Shown: positions 42,388-51,185 of the stretch, piece by piece | Numbering within the stretch: the first letter of the stretch is position 1 | Layout: every line of letters starts with the position of its first letter | DNA from: Bacillus_AB infantis_C | Lineage (GTDB): Bacteria > Bacillota > Bacilli > Bacillales > Cytobacillaceae | NCBI RefSeq assembly: GCF_050107595.1 | Contig: NZ_JBNILH010000012.1 | Coordinates: 62,001 to 126,000 of the forward strand | Reading direction: 5' to 3' | Length of the DNA stretch: 64,000 nt | Program-made: the position numbers and the translations under genes | The notes under the pieces: generated by a model | What the model was told of the DNA's origin: nothing | The model's input: the letters and a program-made list of their open reading frames with translations, nothing else | The model's database searches: none

Positions 42388-43243
42388 GGATCAGCACCCG
42401 CTTAAATAAGTAAAATAATATTCTGATAGAAAGATAAACAATCAATGACATCAAAAGCATTGCAAACAAGCCGATTGCAATAGGCTGGAATCCATTAGCC
42501 TGGAAAATGAATTTCGTGATTCCTGAAACGTTCATTATGTACTCAACGATAAATAAATTGCCGATCCCAAGCGAAATTACCTTTGTCATTTCAGCAAGGA
42601 TAAAAGGCTCGATGTTTTTAAAAACATGCTGAAGATTGATATAATCCAGCCGCATCCCTTTAGCCACCGCGGTCCTGATATAATCTTCGCCGCTCAGCTG
42701 ATAGTATTTCACTGCCACCAGCTTAAACAGATACAATGTTGGGGCTATCGCCACAAGCACTGTCGGAAACCACGTGTTCAGCGCACCGGAATCCGGCCTT
42801 AGGGATATAATCCTGATCCCCGTCATTTTATAAAATTTTACGGCAAGGATCATGCTAGCAACTATAATGATGAAATCCGGTATAGATGCCAAAATGTTAA
42901 GGATATAATTGAAACCCCTGGCTGCCCGGAACCTGCTGATAAAGACACCGAACACAAGGCTGAGCAAGACCGCTGCCAGGATCCCTGCTTCCATGATCTT
43001 CAGGCTTGTAATAAAGAACCTTCCGATATCCTCCCCGATGGACCGTGTCCTGGTCCCCTGCTGATAAGTACCCAAATCCCCATCAGCTATTTGTGTGAAA
43101 AATTCGCCGTATACCTGCGGCAGCGCGCCCGGACTGAAGCTCAGCGATTGTGTTTCCGGATCGGCGGTTACCATCAATGGCAGTGAGGCAATGAGAAGAA
43201 TAAGCAGTACCACGATGATAAGCTGCTGTAATTGCCTAAGCAT
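42380..43243 (-). CDS. DppB-like ABC transporter permease
   Basis: 287 residues. N-terminal membrane helix, a long loop with the predicted outside segment to about residue 85, then five helices. The EAA loop is DYIRTAVAKGMRLDYINLQHVF. It pairs with the fusion permease downstream. Start ATG 43243 follows AAGGGG by 8 bases; GTG three codons upstream lies within that site. No ATPase or binding protein is adjacent. Confidence 0.87.
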   Translation of the reverse strand: MLRQLQQLIIVVLLILLIASLPLMVTADPETQSLSFSPGALPQVYGEFFTQIADGDLGTYQQGTRTRSIGEDIGRFFITSLKIMEAGILAAVLLSLVFGVFISRFRAARGFNYILNILASIPDFIIIVASMILAVKFYKMTGIRIISLRPDSGALNTWFPTVLVAIAPTLYLFKLVAVKYYQLSGEDYIRTAVAKGMRLDYINLQHVFKNIEPFILAEMTKVISLGIGNLFIVEYIMNVSGITKFIFQANGFQPIAIGLFAMLLMSLIVYLSIRILFYLFKRVLIHE

Positions 43244-43365
43244 ATTGACCACCCCTTTTTATATGACCTACAGTCAATGTTTACATTTTCCAATCCCTTC
43301 ACAATTTTGTCAATAATATTCCATGAATTCCGAAATTTCCGCCCCCCCGCATTAATGAAGACCAC

Positions 43366-43396
43366 ATAAAAAAGAACAGCCTGCATCAGCTGTTCT
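43366..43396 (-). terminator. Terminator of yppG
   Basis: AAGAACAGC and GCTGTTCTT pair; on the minus strand TTTTTT follows. Confidence 0.85.
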
Positions 43397-43938
43397 TATA
43401 CCTTAAATATGCCTCCCAGCCCTTTGACCATTGATGAAACCTGATTAACCGCGCTCATCATCTGCCCGGCTGTATTCATCATTTTATTGAAATCAAGGGA
43501 TCCATCCTGGCCTTTAAAGGAATTCATGATCGACTGGACCCCTGAAGGCTGTTTTGCCATAAAAGACTGCTTCGGGTAAGGATTCATGAAAGGATACGGA
43601 TTGTTCGGCTGCTGGCTTTGGGGCTGCTGGTATGCTTCCTCCTGCTGCAGCGGATTTTGAAAAAGCCCCTGGCTTATAGGCTGCTGGACTTGAGGCTGAA
43701 TCGGGGGCTGCATATGCTGCTGATATCCCTGGAAATAGGGCGGCGGATTATGTGCCTGCTGAAAAGGATTGAAGTATGCTGATTGATTGCCGGCAAAAGG
43801 CTGGTACTGGGGCTGATATTGGGCCTGGGGGCTTCCTTGCATAGTCGGGAATGCAGAATAGTACCGGTGCCGGCCGTTTATGCCGCTGCCCCCTTGCTGC
43901 AGCACTCGTGCCGGAAATCTTCTCTTTTTTTGAAACAT
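43396..43938 (-). CDS. yppG: YppG family protein
   Basis: 180 residues, highly Gln/Pro/Tyr-rich from about 35 to 130, then a conserved C-terminal segment SLDFNKMMNTAGQMMSAVNQVSSMVKGLG which is the YppG hallmark. The N-terminus begins MFQKKRRF. Low-complexity composition of this type is common in proteins of the spore surface, but YppG has no proven role that I know. Start ATG 43938. Position in the yppG-yppF-yppE group supports the name. Confidence 0.85.
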   Translation of the reverse strand: MFQKKRRFPARVLQQGGSGINGRHRYYSAFPTMQGSPQAQYQPQYQPFAGNQSAYFNPFQQAHNPPPYFQGYQQHMQPPIQPQVQQPISQGLFQNPLQQEEAYQQPQSQQPNNPYPFMNPYPKQSFMAKQPSGVQSIMNSFKGQDGSLDFNKMMNTAGQMMSAVNQVSSMVKGLGGIFKV

Positions 43939-44128
43939 GGGCAGACATCCTCCTAATACTGGTCACTACTTTAAAATATGAAGCTTCTGCCCATTTTGTG
44001 CATTGCAGGCAAGATTATCCGGTATTGTCTGCTTATGATGAATTTTGTCGGAAGTTTCAATTTTTTAAAAACGGAGAAACTTTTTTGTTTCATGATACGA
44101 TATTGAAAAAGGCGGAGGAGGAACATTA

Positions 44129-44335
44129 ATGAACATTCACGAACTGAGAGTCAAATTTTTGCAGCTGAAAGATTATAGCCCCGAGAACGTCAATGAATTA
44201 TTGGATTTCGCCAAAAAAGCCTATATCCATAATGAGATCACCATTAATGAATACCGCAACCTTATTCGTGAGCTTGAAGCACAGGGAGCTGAAGCTGACT
44301 GTTCCTTCACCGCAGCAGCAAACCTGCAGAATTGA
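44129..44335 (+). CDS. yppF: YppF family protein
   Basis: 68 residues: MNIHELRVKFLQLKDYSPENVNELLDFA-type helical start, then AYIHNEITINEYRNLIRELE. Short YppF proteins of about 60 residues occur only in Bacillaceae and have unknown function. ATG 44129 follows GGAGGAGGAAC. It begins at the last base of an upstream 43-codon frame (43998-44129), which might be a real small gene. Confidence 0.8.
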   Translation: MNIHELRVKFLQLKDYSPENVNELLDFAKKAYIHNEITINEYRNLIRELEAQGAEADCSFTAAANLQN

Positions 44336-44389
44336 TCCCCGGATTGTAAAGCGGGATACGGGCCGCAAAGCTTTTATCCAATTAAACTT

Positions 44390-44427
44390 AGCCTGCGGAC
44401 AATTGTCCTGCAGGCTTTATTTTTTTT
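44390..44427 (+). terminator. Terminator of yppF
   Basis: AGCCTGC/GCAGGCT with an inner GGACAA/TTGTCC forms one long stem, followed by TTTATTTTTTTT. Confidence 0.9.
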
Positions 44428-44785
44428 CGTCCAAATGGCCAAGGAGCACATTGAGGACATATTTGGTGGAGTTATAGTAATTAATAAAACGCGTCCGGCT
44501 TGTTTCCGGGAAAAAGCATTGGACCGTAATCAGCTCTATATGCTCTGCTGCCGAACTAATCTGATTTTCATGCAGGTTCTTGGGCCTGTTTTCCGCAATC
44601 CAGCCGGCAGCCTGAGAGGACCATTCATCCAGCAGGTGTTTGCTGCGATCGGCAAAAGGCTTCACTTCCGCATAGAAATCAGGCTTTGTTCCCCTCTCCC
44701 GCGCCTGCCGGTAATGAACTGCCGCTTCCTCCGTACATTCCAGCAGCTCTCTAGTCAGCCGGTCTAATTGTTTTGCCTCTTTCAT
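44417..44785 (-). CDS. yppE: YppE family protein (DUF1798)
   Basis: 122 residues, all alpha. The start ATG 44785 lies 9 bases after GGAG; an ATG three codons upstream sits inside that site. Segments RELLECTEEAAVHYRQARERG and NYYNSTKYVLNVLLGHLDEKK agree with YppE, a four-helix bundle protein of unknown function whose structure is known from B. subtilis. The stop overlaps the yppF terminator T-run. Confidence 0.85.
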   Translation of the reverse strand: MKEAKQLDRLTRELLECTEEAAVHYRQARERGTKPDFYAEVKPFADRSKHLLDEWSSQAAGWIAENRPKNLHENQISSAAEHIELITVQCFFPETSRTRFINYYNSTKYVLNVLLGHLDEKK

Positions 44786-44814
44786 ATATTTCATCTCCAG
44801 TTGGATATTTGTCC

Positions 44815-44848
44815 AAAAAAATAAAAGTAGCGTGGTTATCCAGCTACT
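44815..44848 (-). terminator. Terminator of the 87-residue gene
   Basis: AGTAGC and GCTACT pair on the minus strand, followed by TTTTATTTTTTT. Confidence 0.75.
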
Positions 44849-44875
44849 AAAGGATTATTCTTTATTTTAGACAAC

Positions 44876-45139
44876 CTAATAGCCCAATTCAAGCTTAATG
44901 CTGTCATTACCGCCTGTCATCTTTCGGTCCCTGCCGTCCTTTTTCCCGATCTCCTGAAACCCTTTTTCAGCTTTGGACAGCCTTGATTCACAATATATCA
45001 TCTTTTGCTGATGTTCTTCTGCCATTTGTCCCCTGAATTTTGAAAGGCTTGTCTCAAGTGCTGCATCCAATTCTTCCAGCTGGTCATATATCTCATTCAG
45101 CATATGGAGCAATTCTTCTTTCTGTGAAGTGTGTTTCAT
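44876..45139 (-). CDS. Small coiled-coil protein, position of yppD
   Basis: 87 residues, hydrophilic and helical, probably a coiled coil, for example KEELLHMLNEIYDQLEEL. It ends DSIKLELGY. GGGAGG precedes ATG 45139 by 7 bases. B. subtilis has yppD at this position, but I cannot confirm the match. No function recognised. Confidence 0.65.
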   Translation of the reverse strand: MKHTSQKEELLHMLNEIYDQLEELDAALETSLSKFRGQMAEEHQQKMIYCESRLSKAEKGFQEIGKKDGRDRKMTGGNDSIKLELGY

Positions 45140-45353
45140 CATATAACCTCCCTTTTGCATATACCTGCCCGACTGTGCGGCTTATTGCTATTCACTGTAT
45201 TCGCCTTCTCTCTATACTTCCCTTCCCCCTTGACAAAACTAGAAGCGATTCGTCAAAGAAAGTTAAATTTTTCAATAAAGGAAGACCGTTTCGACATCTT
45301 GGATGGATGAAATAATGGGGATTGAACACACTAGATGATGGAGGTGTTGAAAG

Positions 45354-45461
45354 ATGGCAAACAAGGAAAAACAAAATAAGGTTCAGCCGAAAAAGCAGGA
45401 AGAAACAAAAGCTGGATATGGCAGTAAAAAGCTGGAAGGACCGGACAGACCTTCCACCTGA
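45354..45461 (+). CDS. sspM: Small acid-soluble spore protein SspM
   Basis: 35 residues, lysine-rich start then KKLEGPDRPST at the end, which matches the KLGGPNRPST ending of B. subtilis SspM. ATG 45354 follows GGAGGTG. Too short for most gene finders. SspM is a minor forespore SASP of unknown function. The terminator follows three bases after the stop. Confidence 0.85.
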   Translation: MANKEKQNKVQPKKQEETKAGYGSKKLEGPDRPST

Positions 45462-45463
45462 TG

Positions 45464-45491
45464 AAAGCAAGGGGGATCCCTTGCTTTTTTT
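45464..45491 (+). terminator. Terminator of sspM
   Basis: AAAGCAAGGG pairs with CCCTTGCTTT around GGAT, followed by T-run. Confidence 0.9.
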
Positions 45492-45608
45492 GTACTGTTG
45501 GCTGTACAGTGTTTGAATTGGGACTAATAAAACCAAGGTTCCGGAATCAGGGAAACTTCATCCAATAAGATAGAGTCTATGAGAATAGTGTTTCCGGCTG
45601 GTGTCCAG
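45492..45608. other. Intergenic region before the tandem array
   Basis: No open frame with a ribosome binding site and no clear promoter. Confidence 0.4.
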
Positions 45609-45972
45609 AACCGTTTTTTTCTTTTTTGCCGAAATAGCGGTTTCAGCCTCGTCTTCTGGAACCGCTATTTTTCTTTTTGGCCGAAATAGTGGTTTCAGCC
45701 TCGTCTTCTGGAACCGCTATTTTTCATTTTGGCCGAAATAGTGGTTCCTGCCTCGTCTTCTGGAACCGCTATTTTTCATTTTGGCCGAAATAGTGGTTCC
45801 AGCCTCATGTTCTGGAACCGCTATTTTTCATTTTGGCCGAAATAGTGGTTTCAGCCTCGTCTTCTGGAACCGCTATTTTTCATTTTGGCCGAAATAGTGG
45901 TTCCAGCTTCGTGTTCTGGTACCGCTATTTTTCGTTTTTGCTGAAATAGTGGTTCCTGCCTCGTGTTCTATT
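45609..45972. repeat. 52-bp tandem repeat array, 7 units
   Basis: Units start at 45609, 45661, 45713, 45765, 45817, 45869 and 45921, an exact 52-base period. Each holds ACCGCTATTT, then GCCGAAATAGTGGT, which can pair with it as a hairpin (one G-T pair), and GGTTCCAG-like/CTGGAACC halves that pair across unit boundaries. Middle units differ by a few bases; the first and last are more divergent. No reading frame is used. Confidence 0.95.
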
Positions 45973-46087
45973 CATTTTTGCTGATTTAATTGCCCAGGTG
46001 CATGAAGTGTTTCCAACTCATTTACCTAAATGATTCTCAATTACAGCTGATCCGCCCCACCCTATTGTCAAAAAACTAACGCTGGGT

Positions 46088-47074
46088 CTAACTTTTAAAA
46101 CAGATAAATTTCTTTATTCCTGCTGCCCGTTCCAGCTGCCTTTGCTTATGCAGGAACCACTCTGTCATCAAGACAGGCTCTTTGATTTTCCCTTCTTCTG
46201 CAAACCAATCCGGGTTGGTCCTTCTCTCCTTTGACCAATCATGGCTTTCATGTATGTGATGGCTGATAATGGGGTAAGTATCTTTTAAGGTTTGCATGGC
46301 GCGCCCTGTTCCGACATTGAGGAATTTTTCATAATCCGCCCTAGATCCCGTGTGGGGCACTTTTCCTGCGAACTTCAGGAACTCCGGAAAAAGAATGGGT
46401 GAGAACAAAATCCTTGCAAGCCGTTTTCCGAGCTTGATCCTTTCGTCTGTTTTCCTGAATTTCTTTACACTTGCGCCATAAAGCCGGCCGCTGCAGGTTG
46501 GAAAGAGGACCGAGCTGAAATGCATCCAGTCCTGGATGGAAAAAAACAGTGAATGAAACACCCTCTTTTTATATACCGGATGTTCAATCACAGGGCGCTG
46601 GATCAGATTTTGTTCATTGATAATGAGGGCTGTCATCAGCCTTTGCCTGTCTCCCCCACGCCAGTAGCGGTTCCATTCTGCTTCCATAAATGAAGAAACA
46701 TGAAAGAATGGCAGAAGATGAAACATTGGTGAGTTTTTTTTCGTCGAATATTCATAGAGAAGCAGCTGTGGAAAGGCATCTGAGAAAATGAGCCAATTGG
46801 CACGCTCATATGTAAGGAAAAGCCGCTCCCTGATTTCCGGTCCAAGGAGGCAGGTCAATGAAGCCTCTTCCAGATCGCACATATTCCAGCCTGCATTTCT
46901 GGAAACCATACTTGCCAGGAAAGCCCATTGTATGTCCGGGTGGGACTGATAATAGTCAAAATATGCATCAGTCCGGCTGATATTATCTTTGTTATAATGA
47001 TCCGCAATCGAACGGATTTCTTCGGCGAGCACCCGTTCGGAGCTGTCAAGTGTGTAATTGGCAGTCTTTCTCAA
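46088..47074 (-). CDS. yppC: YppC family protein (DUF2515)
   Basis: 328 residues, no signal peptide, largely helical. The segment SHHIHESHDWSKERRTNPDWF near the C-terminus is conserved in this Bacillus family. B. subtilis YppC lies beside recU and ponA exactly as here, but has no known function. Start ATG 47074 is weakly sited. The upstream promoter region is shared with recU, which is divergent. Confidence 0.8.
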   Translation of the reverse strand: MRKTANYTLDSSERVLAEEIRSIADHYNKDNISRTDAYFDYYQSHPDIQWAFLASMVSRNAGWNMCDLEEASLTCLLGPEIRERLFLTYERANWLIFSDAFPQLLLYEYSTKKNSPMFHLLPFFHVSSFMEAEWNRYWRGGDRQRLMTALIINEQNLIQRPVIEHPVYKKRVFHSLFFSIQDWMHFSSVLFPTCSGRLYGASVKKFRKTDERIKLGKRLARILFSPILFPEFLKFAGKVPHTGSRADYEKFLNVGTGRAMQTLKDTYPIISHHIHESHDWSKERRTNPDWFAEEGKIKEPVLMTEWFLHKQRQLERAAGIKKFICFKS

Positions 47075-47206
47075 AGCAAACCTCCTTGCTCACTGCTTTT
47101 ATCGTTCACTTTTTGGTGCTTTTTATTCAACATTCCAGCCGGCACTTTTGGTATGATGAGTAGTGAGCGATTGCCGGCATGCCGGCAAAGAAAAACGGGC
47201 AGGTGA

Positions 47207-47824
47207 ATGCAATTGAGTTTCCACTATCCAAACGGACGAAAGTATTTGCCGCAAAAGACGGCTGCTGCGCCTGTGAAAAAGGAGAAAAAATGGACATATT
47301 CCAACAGGGGGATGACACTAGAGGATGATATAAATGAAACGAATGCTTTTTACCTGGAAAGAGGGCTGGCTGTAATTCATAAAAAGCCCACTCCGGTCCA
47401 GATTGTAAATGTGGACTATCCGAAAAGAAGTGCTGCAGTTATTAAGGAGGCTTATTTCAAGCAAGCCTCAACAACAGATTATAACGGCCTTTATAAAGGA
47501 AGATATGTTGATTTTGAAGCGAAGGAAACGAAGAATAGCACTTCTTTTCCCCTTAAGAACTTCCATGACCACCAGATATCCCATATGCGCCGGGTAGTTG
47601 CCCAGGGGGGGATTTGCTTTGTGCTGCTCCGTTTCTCAGAGAGCGAAGAAATCTTCCTTTTGGAAGCCGGCTCCCTTTTCCCATTTTGGGAGAGGATGGA
47701 GAATGGCGGGCGCAAATCTATTGCGAAAACGGAAATAGAAGAAAATGGCCATAGGATCCAGCTTGGCTTCCAGCCCAGGATTGACTATATTAAAGTAATA
47801 GATTATCTTTATAATCTTACATGA
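47207..47824 (+). CDS. recU: Holliday junction resolvase RecU
   Basis: 205 residues. Catalytic residues of the PD-(D/E)xK nuclease fold lie in DYNGLYKGRYVDFEAKETKN near residue 85-105. NRGMTLEDDINETN and IHKKPTPVQIVNVDYPKRS are strongly conserved in RecU. It resolves four-way junctions during recombination and helps chromosome segregation. ATG 47207 is next to AGGTGA; TTG 47213 has better spacing and gives MSFHYPNG, which resembles the B. subtilis start, so the true start may be TTG. It is divergent from yppC. Confidence 0.95.
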   Translation: MQLSFHYPNGRKYLPQKTAAAPVKKEKKWTYSNRGMTLEDDINETNAFYLERGLAVIHKKPTPVQIVNVDYPKRSAAVIKEAYFKQASTTDYNGLYKGRYVDFEAKETKNSTSFPLKNFHDHQISHMRRVVAQGGICFVLLRFSESEEIFLLEAGSLFPFWERMENGGRKSIAKTEIEENGHRIQLGFQPRIDYIKVIDYLYNLT

Positions 47825-47858
47825 TTTTATGCAGATGTAAGAAAGGATGAATATATAT

Positions 47859-50612
47859 ATGGCAGAAAACTACAACTCGAGGGAGGAACGCCGGAAGCAG
47901 CAGTCTGCCGGCACCAAAAAGAAAAAAACTCCCAAAAAGAAAAATGGCGGTATCTTCAAAAAGATATTTCTGGTGCTGATCGCACTTGGGCTTGCCGGCA
48001 TCATCATCGGAGCCGGTGCATTTGCATACATGGTCAAAGATACGCCAAAGCTTGATGAAGAGAAGCTGAAATCCGCTATCGCATCTGAAATTTATGATAT
48101 GAACGGGGAGCAGATTGCGACCATTGGTTCCGAAAACAGGGATTATGTCGAGTATGAGGACATACCAAAGATCGTTGAGGAAGCCGTTATTGCAACAGAA
48201 GACTCCCGCTTTTATAAACATCATGGCATAGATCCGATCCGTCTCGGCGGTGCAGTCCTTGCCAACATCACAGAAGGCTTCGGTGCAGAAGGCGCGAGCA
48301 CCATCACACAGCAGGTAGCTAAAAACTATTTCCTTGAGTTTGATAAAAAGCTTTCCCGTAAAGCTCAGGAAGCATGGCTGGCCATCCAGCTGGAACGTAA
48401 ATATACGAAGCATGAAATTTTAGAGCTTTATATGAACAAAGTGAATATGTCGCAATACTCATACGGGTTCGCGACTGCATCAGAAACATACTTCGGCAAG
48501 CCGCTGAAGGATCTTGAGCTTCACGAAGCAGCACTGCTTGCAGGACTGCCGCAAAGCCCGAACAATTACAATCCTTTCAACCACCCGGACAAGGCTGAAA
48601 AAAGGCGGAATATTGTACTGACGCTGATGAATAAGCATGGATACATCACAAAAGAGCAAATGGAAGCGGCCAAGAAGATTCCGGTCACATCCTCCCTGGT
48701 CGCGGAAGAGAATCGAAAAATCAATGGAGACATCCCTTATGATTCCTTCATTGGGCAGGCCATTAAGGAAATTGATAATAAATATCCAACGATTAATGTC
48801 TTTACAGATGGACTCAAAATATACACAACACTGGACAAAGATGCACAGGAATATGTGGAAACAATGCTTAACGGCAATGAAATTGTAGAATTTCCAAATG
48901 AAGAATTCCAGGCGGGCATAACACTCCTGGATACAAAGACAGGGGAAATCCGGGCACTTGGCGGAAACCGAAACTCTGATGTGGAATTTGGCTTCAACTA
49001 TGCAACCAGCCATACACGCCAGCCTGGATCAACCATTAAACCAATTTTAGATTATGGACCGGCAATTGAATATGAACGCTGGGGAACTTACCATACATTG
49101 GATGATAAGCCTTATGCATATTCCAATGGGACCAAATTCAATAACTGGGACGGCCGCCATATGGGACCGATGAGTATGAGGGAAGCACTCGCCCGTTCCC
49201 GCAATGTGCCAGCAGTCATGGCCCTGCAGGAAGTCGGCCTTGAAAAGGCTAAAGATTTTGCTGTTAACCTGGGAATTCCATTGGAAGATATCCAGGAGTC
49301 CTATGCTATCGGAGGACTAAAAAATGGAGTAACATCCATGCAAATGGCAGGCGCATACAGCGCATTTGGGAATAACGGCATTTACAACGCCCCCCATACT
49401 GTAAAGAGCGTTGAACTTCGGGATGGAACTAAGCTTGACCTGATACCGGAATCCAAGGCTGTAATGAAAGATTATACTGCCTTTATGATCACTGACATGC
49501 TCAAGAGTGTTGTAAAGGATTCTTATGGCACCGGCCAGCAGGCCAACGTACAAGGCCTGCCAATTGCAGGAAAGACTGGAACAACTAATTACAGCAGTGA
49601 TGAAATAGCCAAATACAATGTCCCTGACGGGGCCGTTCCAGATGCCTGGTTTGCAGGATATACAACGAATTATACAGCGGCCGTATGGACTGGCTATAAA
49701 GACAGGAAGAATTACCTTCCTTCAAACGGAAGAGACCAAAAAATAGCTCAAAATCTATTTAAAAACCTGATTGCCCATGTGTCTGAAGGCAAAGAAACAC
49801 CTGACTTCAAAATGCCGAAAAGCGTAGAAGTCGTAAAGATTGAAAAAGGCACTTCAAAGCTCGCAAGCGCCTATACGCCAAGCGACCAGATCCTTACTGA
49901 ATATGCAGTTAAAGGAGAAGCGCCTACACAGGTTTCAAAGAAATACGACAAGCTTGATGCGCCGCAAGGCTTATCAGCAGTATTTGATCCTGAAGCCAAT
50001 GAAGTCGTGGTTGGCTGGGAATATGGTTCAGAAGAAGGCGTGCAATTCGAGGTGAATGCTTCGGTTGACGGCAGCGGCCAGCAGCCTGCGGTAACAGCTG
50101 AGAAAGGCTTAAGGTTCACAGCTCCTTCCCCTGGAAGCACATATACTTTCAGCGTAACGGCGTTTAGAGATGATATGCGCAGCGATCCTGCTTCTGTTTC
50201 TGTCACCATCCCGGGAGCTCCTGAGGATGATGGACAGGAAGAACCTGAAGATGGGGAAGACGGCAGCCAGGATGACGATGCTAACCAGAATGATGAGGAA
50301 AATGAGGAAGACAATCAGAATCCTGGCAATGGCAACGGTAATGGCAATGGAGGAAATGAAGAAGATGACGGAGAAGGTGACGACAGCGGTTCTGAGGATG
50401 AATCCGGCTCCGGCGGTGAGTCCGGGCAAACCGGCCAGAACGGTGGACAGACCGGCTCCGGCGGCGGAAATGGCTCTGGGTCCGGCTCTGGAGGATCCGG
50501 GTCAGGAACCGGTTCTGGAGGTTCCGGATCTGGCTCCGGATCTGGTTCTGGCTCTGGTTCGGGAAGCGGAACTGGATCAGGCAGCGGCTCCGGGTCTGAC
50601 GGCAGCAATTAG
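47859..50612 (+). CDS. ponA: Class A penicillin-binding protein PBP1
   Basis: About 917 residues. Basic N-terminus, one membrane anchor (about 35-57), glycosyltransferase 51 domain with catalytic Glu in ATEDSRFYKHHG, and transpeptidase domain with STIK, SRN and KTGTTN. A fibronectin type III-like domain follows, then about 120 residues of acidic and Gly/Ser repeats. It polymerises and crosslinks peptidoglycan; GpsB in this window interacts with it. ATG 47859 was chosen over 47847, which abuts the site. Forms an operon with recU. Confidence 0.95.
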   Translation: MAENYNSREERRKQQSAGTKKKKTPKKKNGGIFKKIFLVLIALGLAGIIIGAGAFAYMVKDTPKLDEEKLKSAIASEIYDMNGEQIATIGSENRDYVEYEDIPKIVEEAVIATEDSRFYKHHGIDPIRLGGAVLANITEGFGAEGASTITQQVAKNYFLEFDKKLSRKAQEAWLAIQLERKYTKHEILELYMNKVNMSQYSYGFATASETYFGKPLKDLELHEAALLAGLPQSPNNYNPFNHPDKAEKRRNIVLTLMNKHGYITKEQMEAAKKIPVTSSLVAEENRKINGDIPYDSFIGQAIKEIDNKYPTINVFTDGLKIYTTLDKDAQEYVETMLNGNEIVEFPNEEFQAGITLLDTKTGEIRALGGNRNSDVEFGFNYATSHTRQPGSTIKPILDYGPAIEYERWGTYHTLDDKPYAYSNGTKFNNWDGRHMGPMSMREALARSRNVPAVMALQEVGLEKAKDFAVNLGIPLEDIQESYAIGGLKNGVTSMQMAGAYSAFGNNGIYNAPHTVKSVELRDGTKLDLIPESKAVMKDYTAFMITDMLKSVVKDSYGTGQQANVQGLPIAGKTGTTNYSSDEIAKYNVPDGAVPDAWFAGYTTNYTAAVWTGYKDRKNYLPSNGRDQKIAQNLFKNLIAHVSEGKETPDFKMPKSVEVVKIEKGTSKLASAYTPSDQILTEYAVKGEAPTQVSKKYDKLDAPQGLSAVFDPEANEVVVGWEYGSEEGVQFEVNASVDGSGQQPAVTAEKGLRFTAPSPGSTYTFSVTAFRDDMRSDPASVSVTIPGAPEDDGQEEPEDGEDGSQDDDANQNDEENEEDNQNPGNGNGNGNGGNEEDDGEGDDSGSEDESGSGGESGQTGQNGGQTGSGGGNGSGSGSGGSGSGTGSGGSGSGSGSGSGSGSGSGTGSGSGSGSDGSN

Positions 50613-50645
50613 TCCTACGCATCTTTCATTAGTAATCATAAATGT

Positions 50646-50680
50646 AAAAAGCGTTTAAGCTTTGTGCTTAAACGCTTTTT
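50646..50680. terminator. Bidirectional terminator of ponA and ypoC
   Basis: AAAAAGCGTTTAAGC pairs with GCTTAAACGCTTTTT around TTTGT. The end of the ypoC reading frame lies inside it. Confidence 0.9.
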
Positions 50681-51185
50681 CTATGCTGGCTTTCTTTTGG
50701 CGCTGCTTTTCTAATTCAGCCTGCAGCTCACATAATTGGATGAACGAATGATAAAGGAGCGGCCTGGACAAAACAAATTCCAGCCGTTCATTTAGATTAG
50801 CAGGCTTTACACTCAAATTAATAAACTCATCAGGAATATCCAGCCTGGCCGGCTGTCCGTTGGTCCAGAACAGCATCTGAAGGAAAAGGCCTATTGCATG
50901 CCTCATCAATTCCTTCAGTCCCGTCCTCTCCCGATTCTCATGCAAAGCGCCAATGGAGGCCTTTACCTCCTTCCACTGTTCAATCCTGACCGGAAAGAAC
51001 TCTTCACCCTTCTCCCATGGCTTGAGGGCTTCAATTCCATGATAAAAAGCAACCTCATAGATGAAGATAGCATCTGCCTGAAACTCAGCTGCCCAAGCTG
51101 GCTCCCATGCTTCCTCCTTTCCCAACAGAAAGGGATGGGATACTTCAGGAGGCACTCTCAGCATGATTTTTTCGCTCTCCTCCAT
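50655..51185 (-). CDS. ypoC: YpoC family protein
   Basis: 176 residues. The conserved start HPFLLGKEEAWEP-like part and the aromatic-rich centre WTNGQPARLDIPDEF agree with YpoC, a Bacillus protein of unknown function beside nth and ponA. ATG 51185 shares a base with the nth stop codon TAA (TAATG), so translation is coupled. Its last codons encode the ponA terminator stem. The longer frame to 51221 begins inside nth. Confidence 0.82.
   Translation of the reverse strand: MEESEKIMLRVPPEVSHPFLLGKEEAWEPAWAAEFQADAIFIYEVAFYHGIEALKPWEKGEEFFPVRIEQWKEVKASIGALHENRERTGLKELMRHAIGLFLQMLFWTNGQPARLDIPDEFINLSVKPANLNERLEFVLSRPLLYHSFIQLCELQAELEKQRQKKASIEKAFKHKA

Noticed and set aside
45322..45516. 64-codon plus-strand frame MNTLDDGGVERW
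   Set aside because: Overlaps sspM in another frame and has no ribosome binding site; sspM has both site and family match.
45609..45972. CRISPR array
   Set aside because: Whole 52-base unit repeats with no unique spacers and no cas genes nearby.
47817..48413. 198-codon minus-strand frame
   Set aside because: Antisense to ponA start; no site or domain.
50410..50612. CRISPR-like or mobile repeat
   Set aside because: Short GC-rich repeats are codons for Gly-Ser in the ponA tail.
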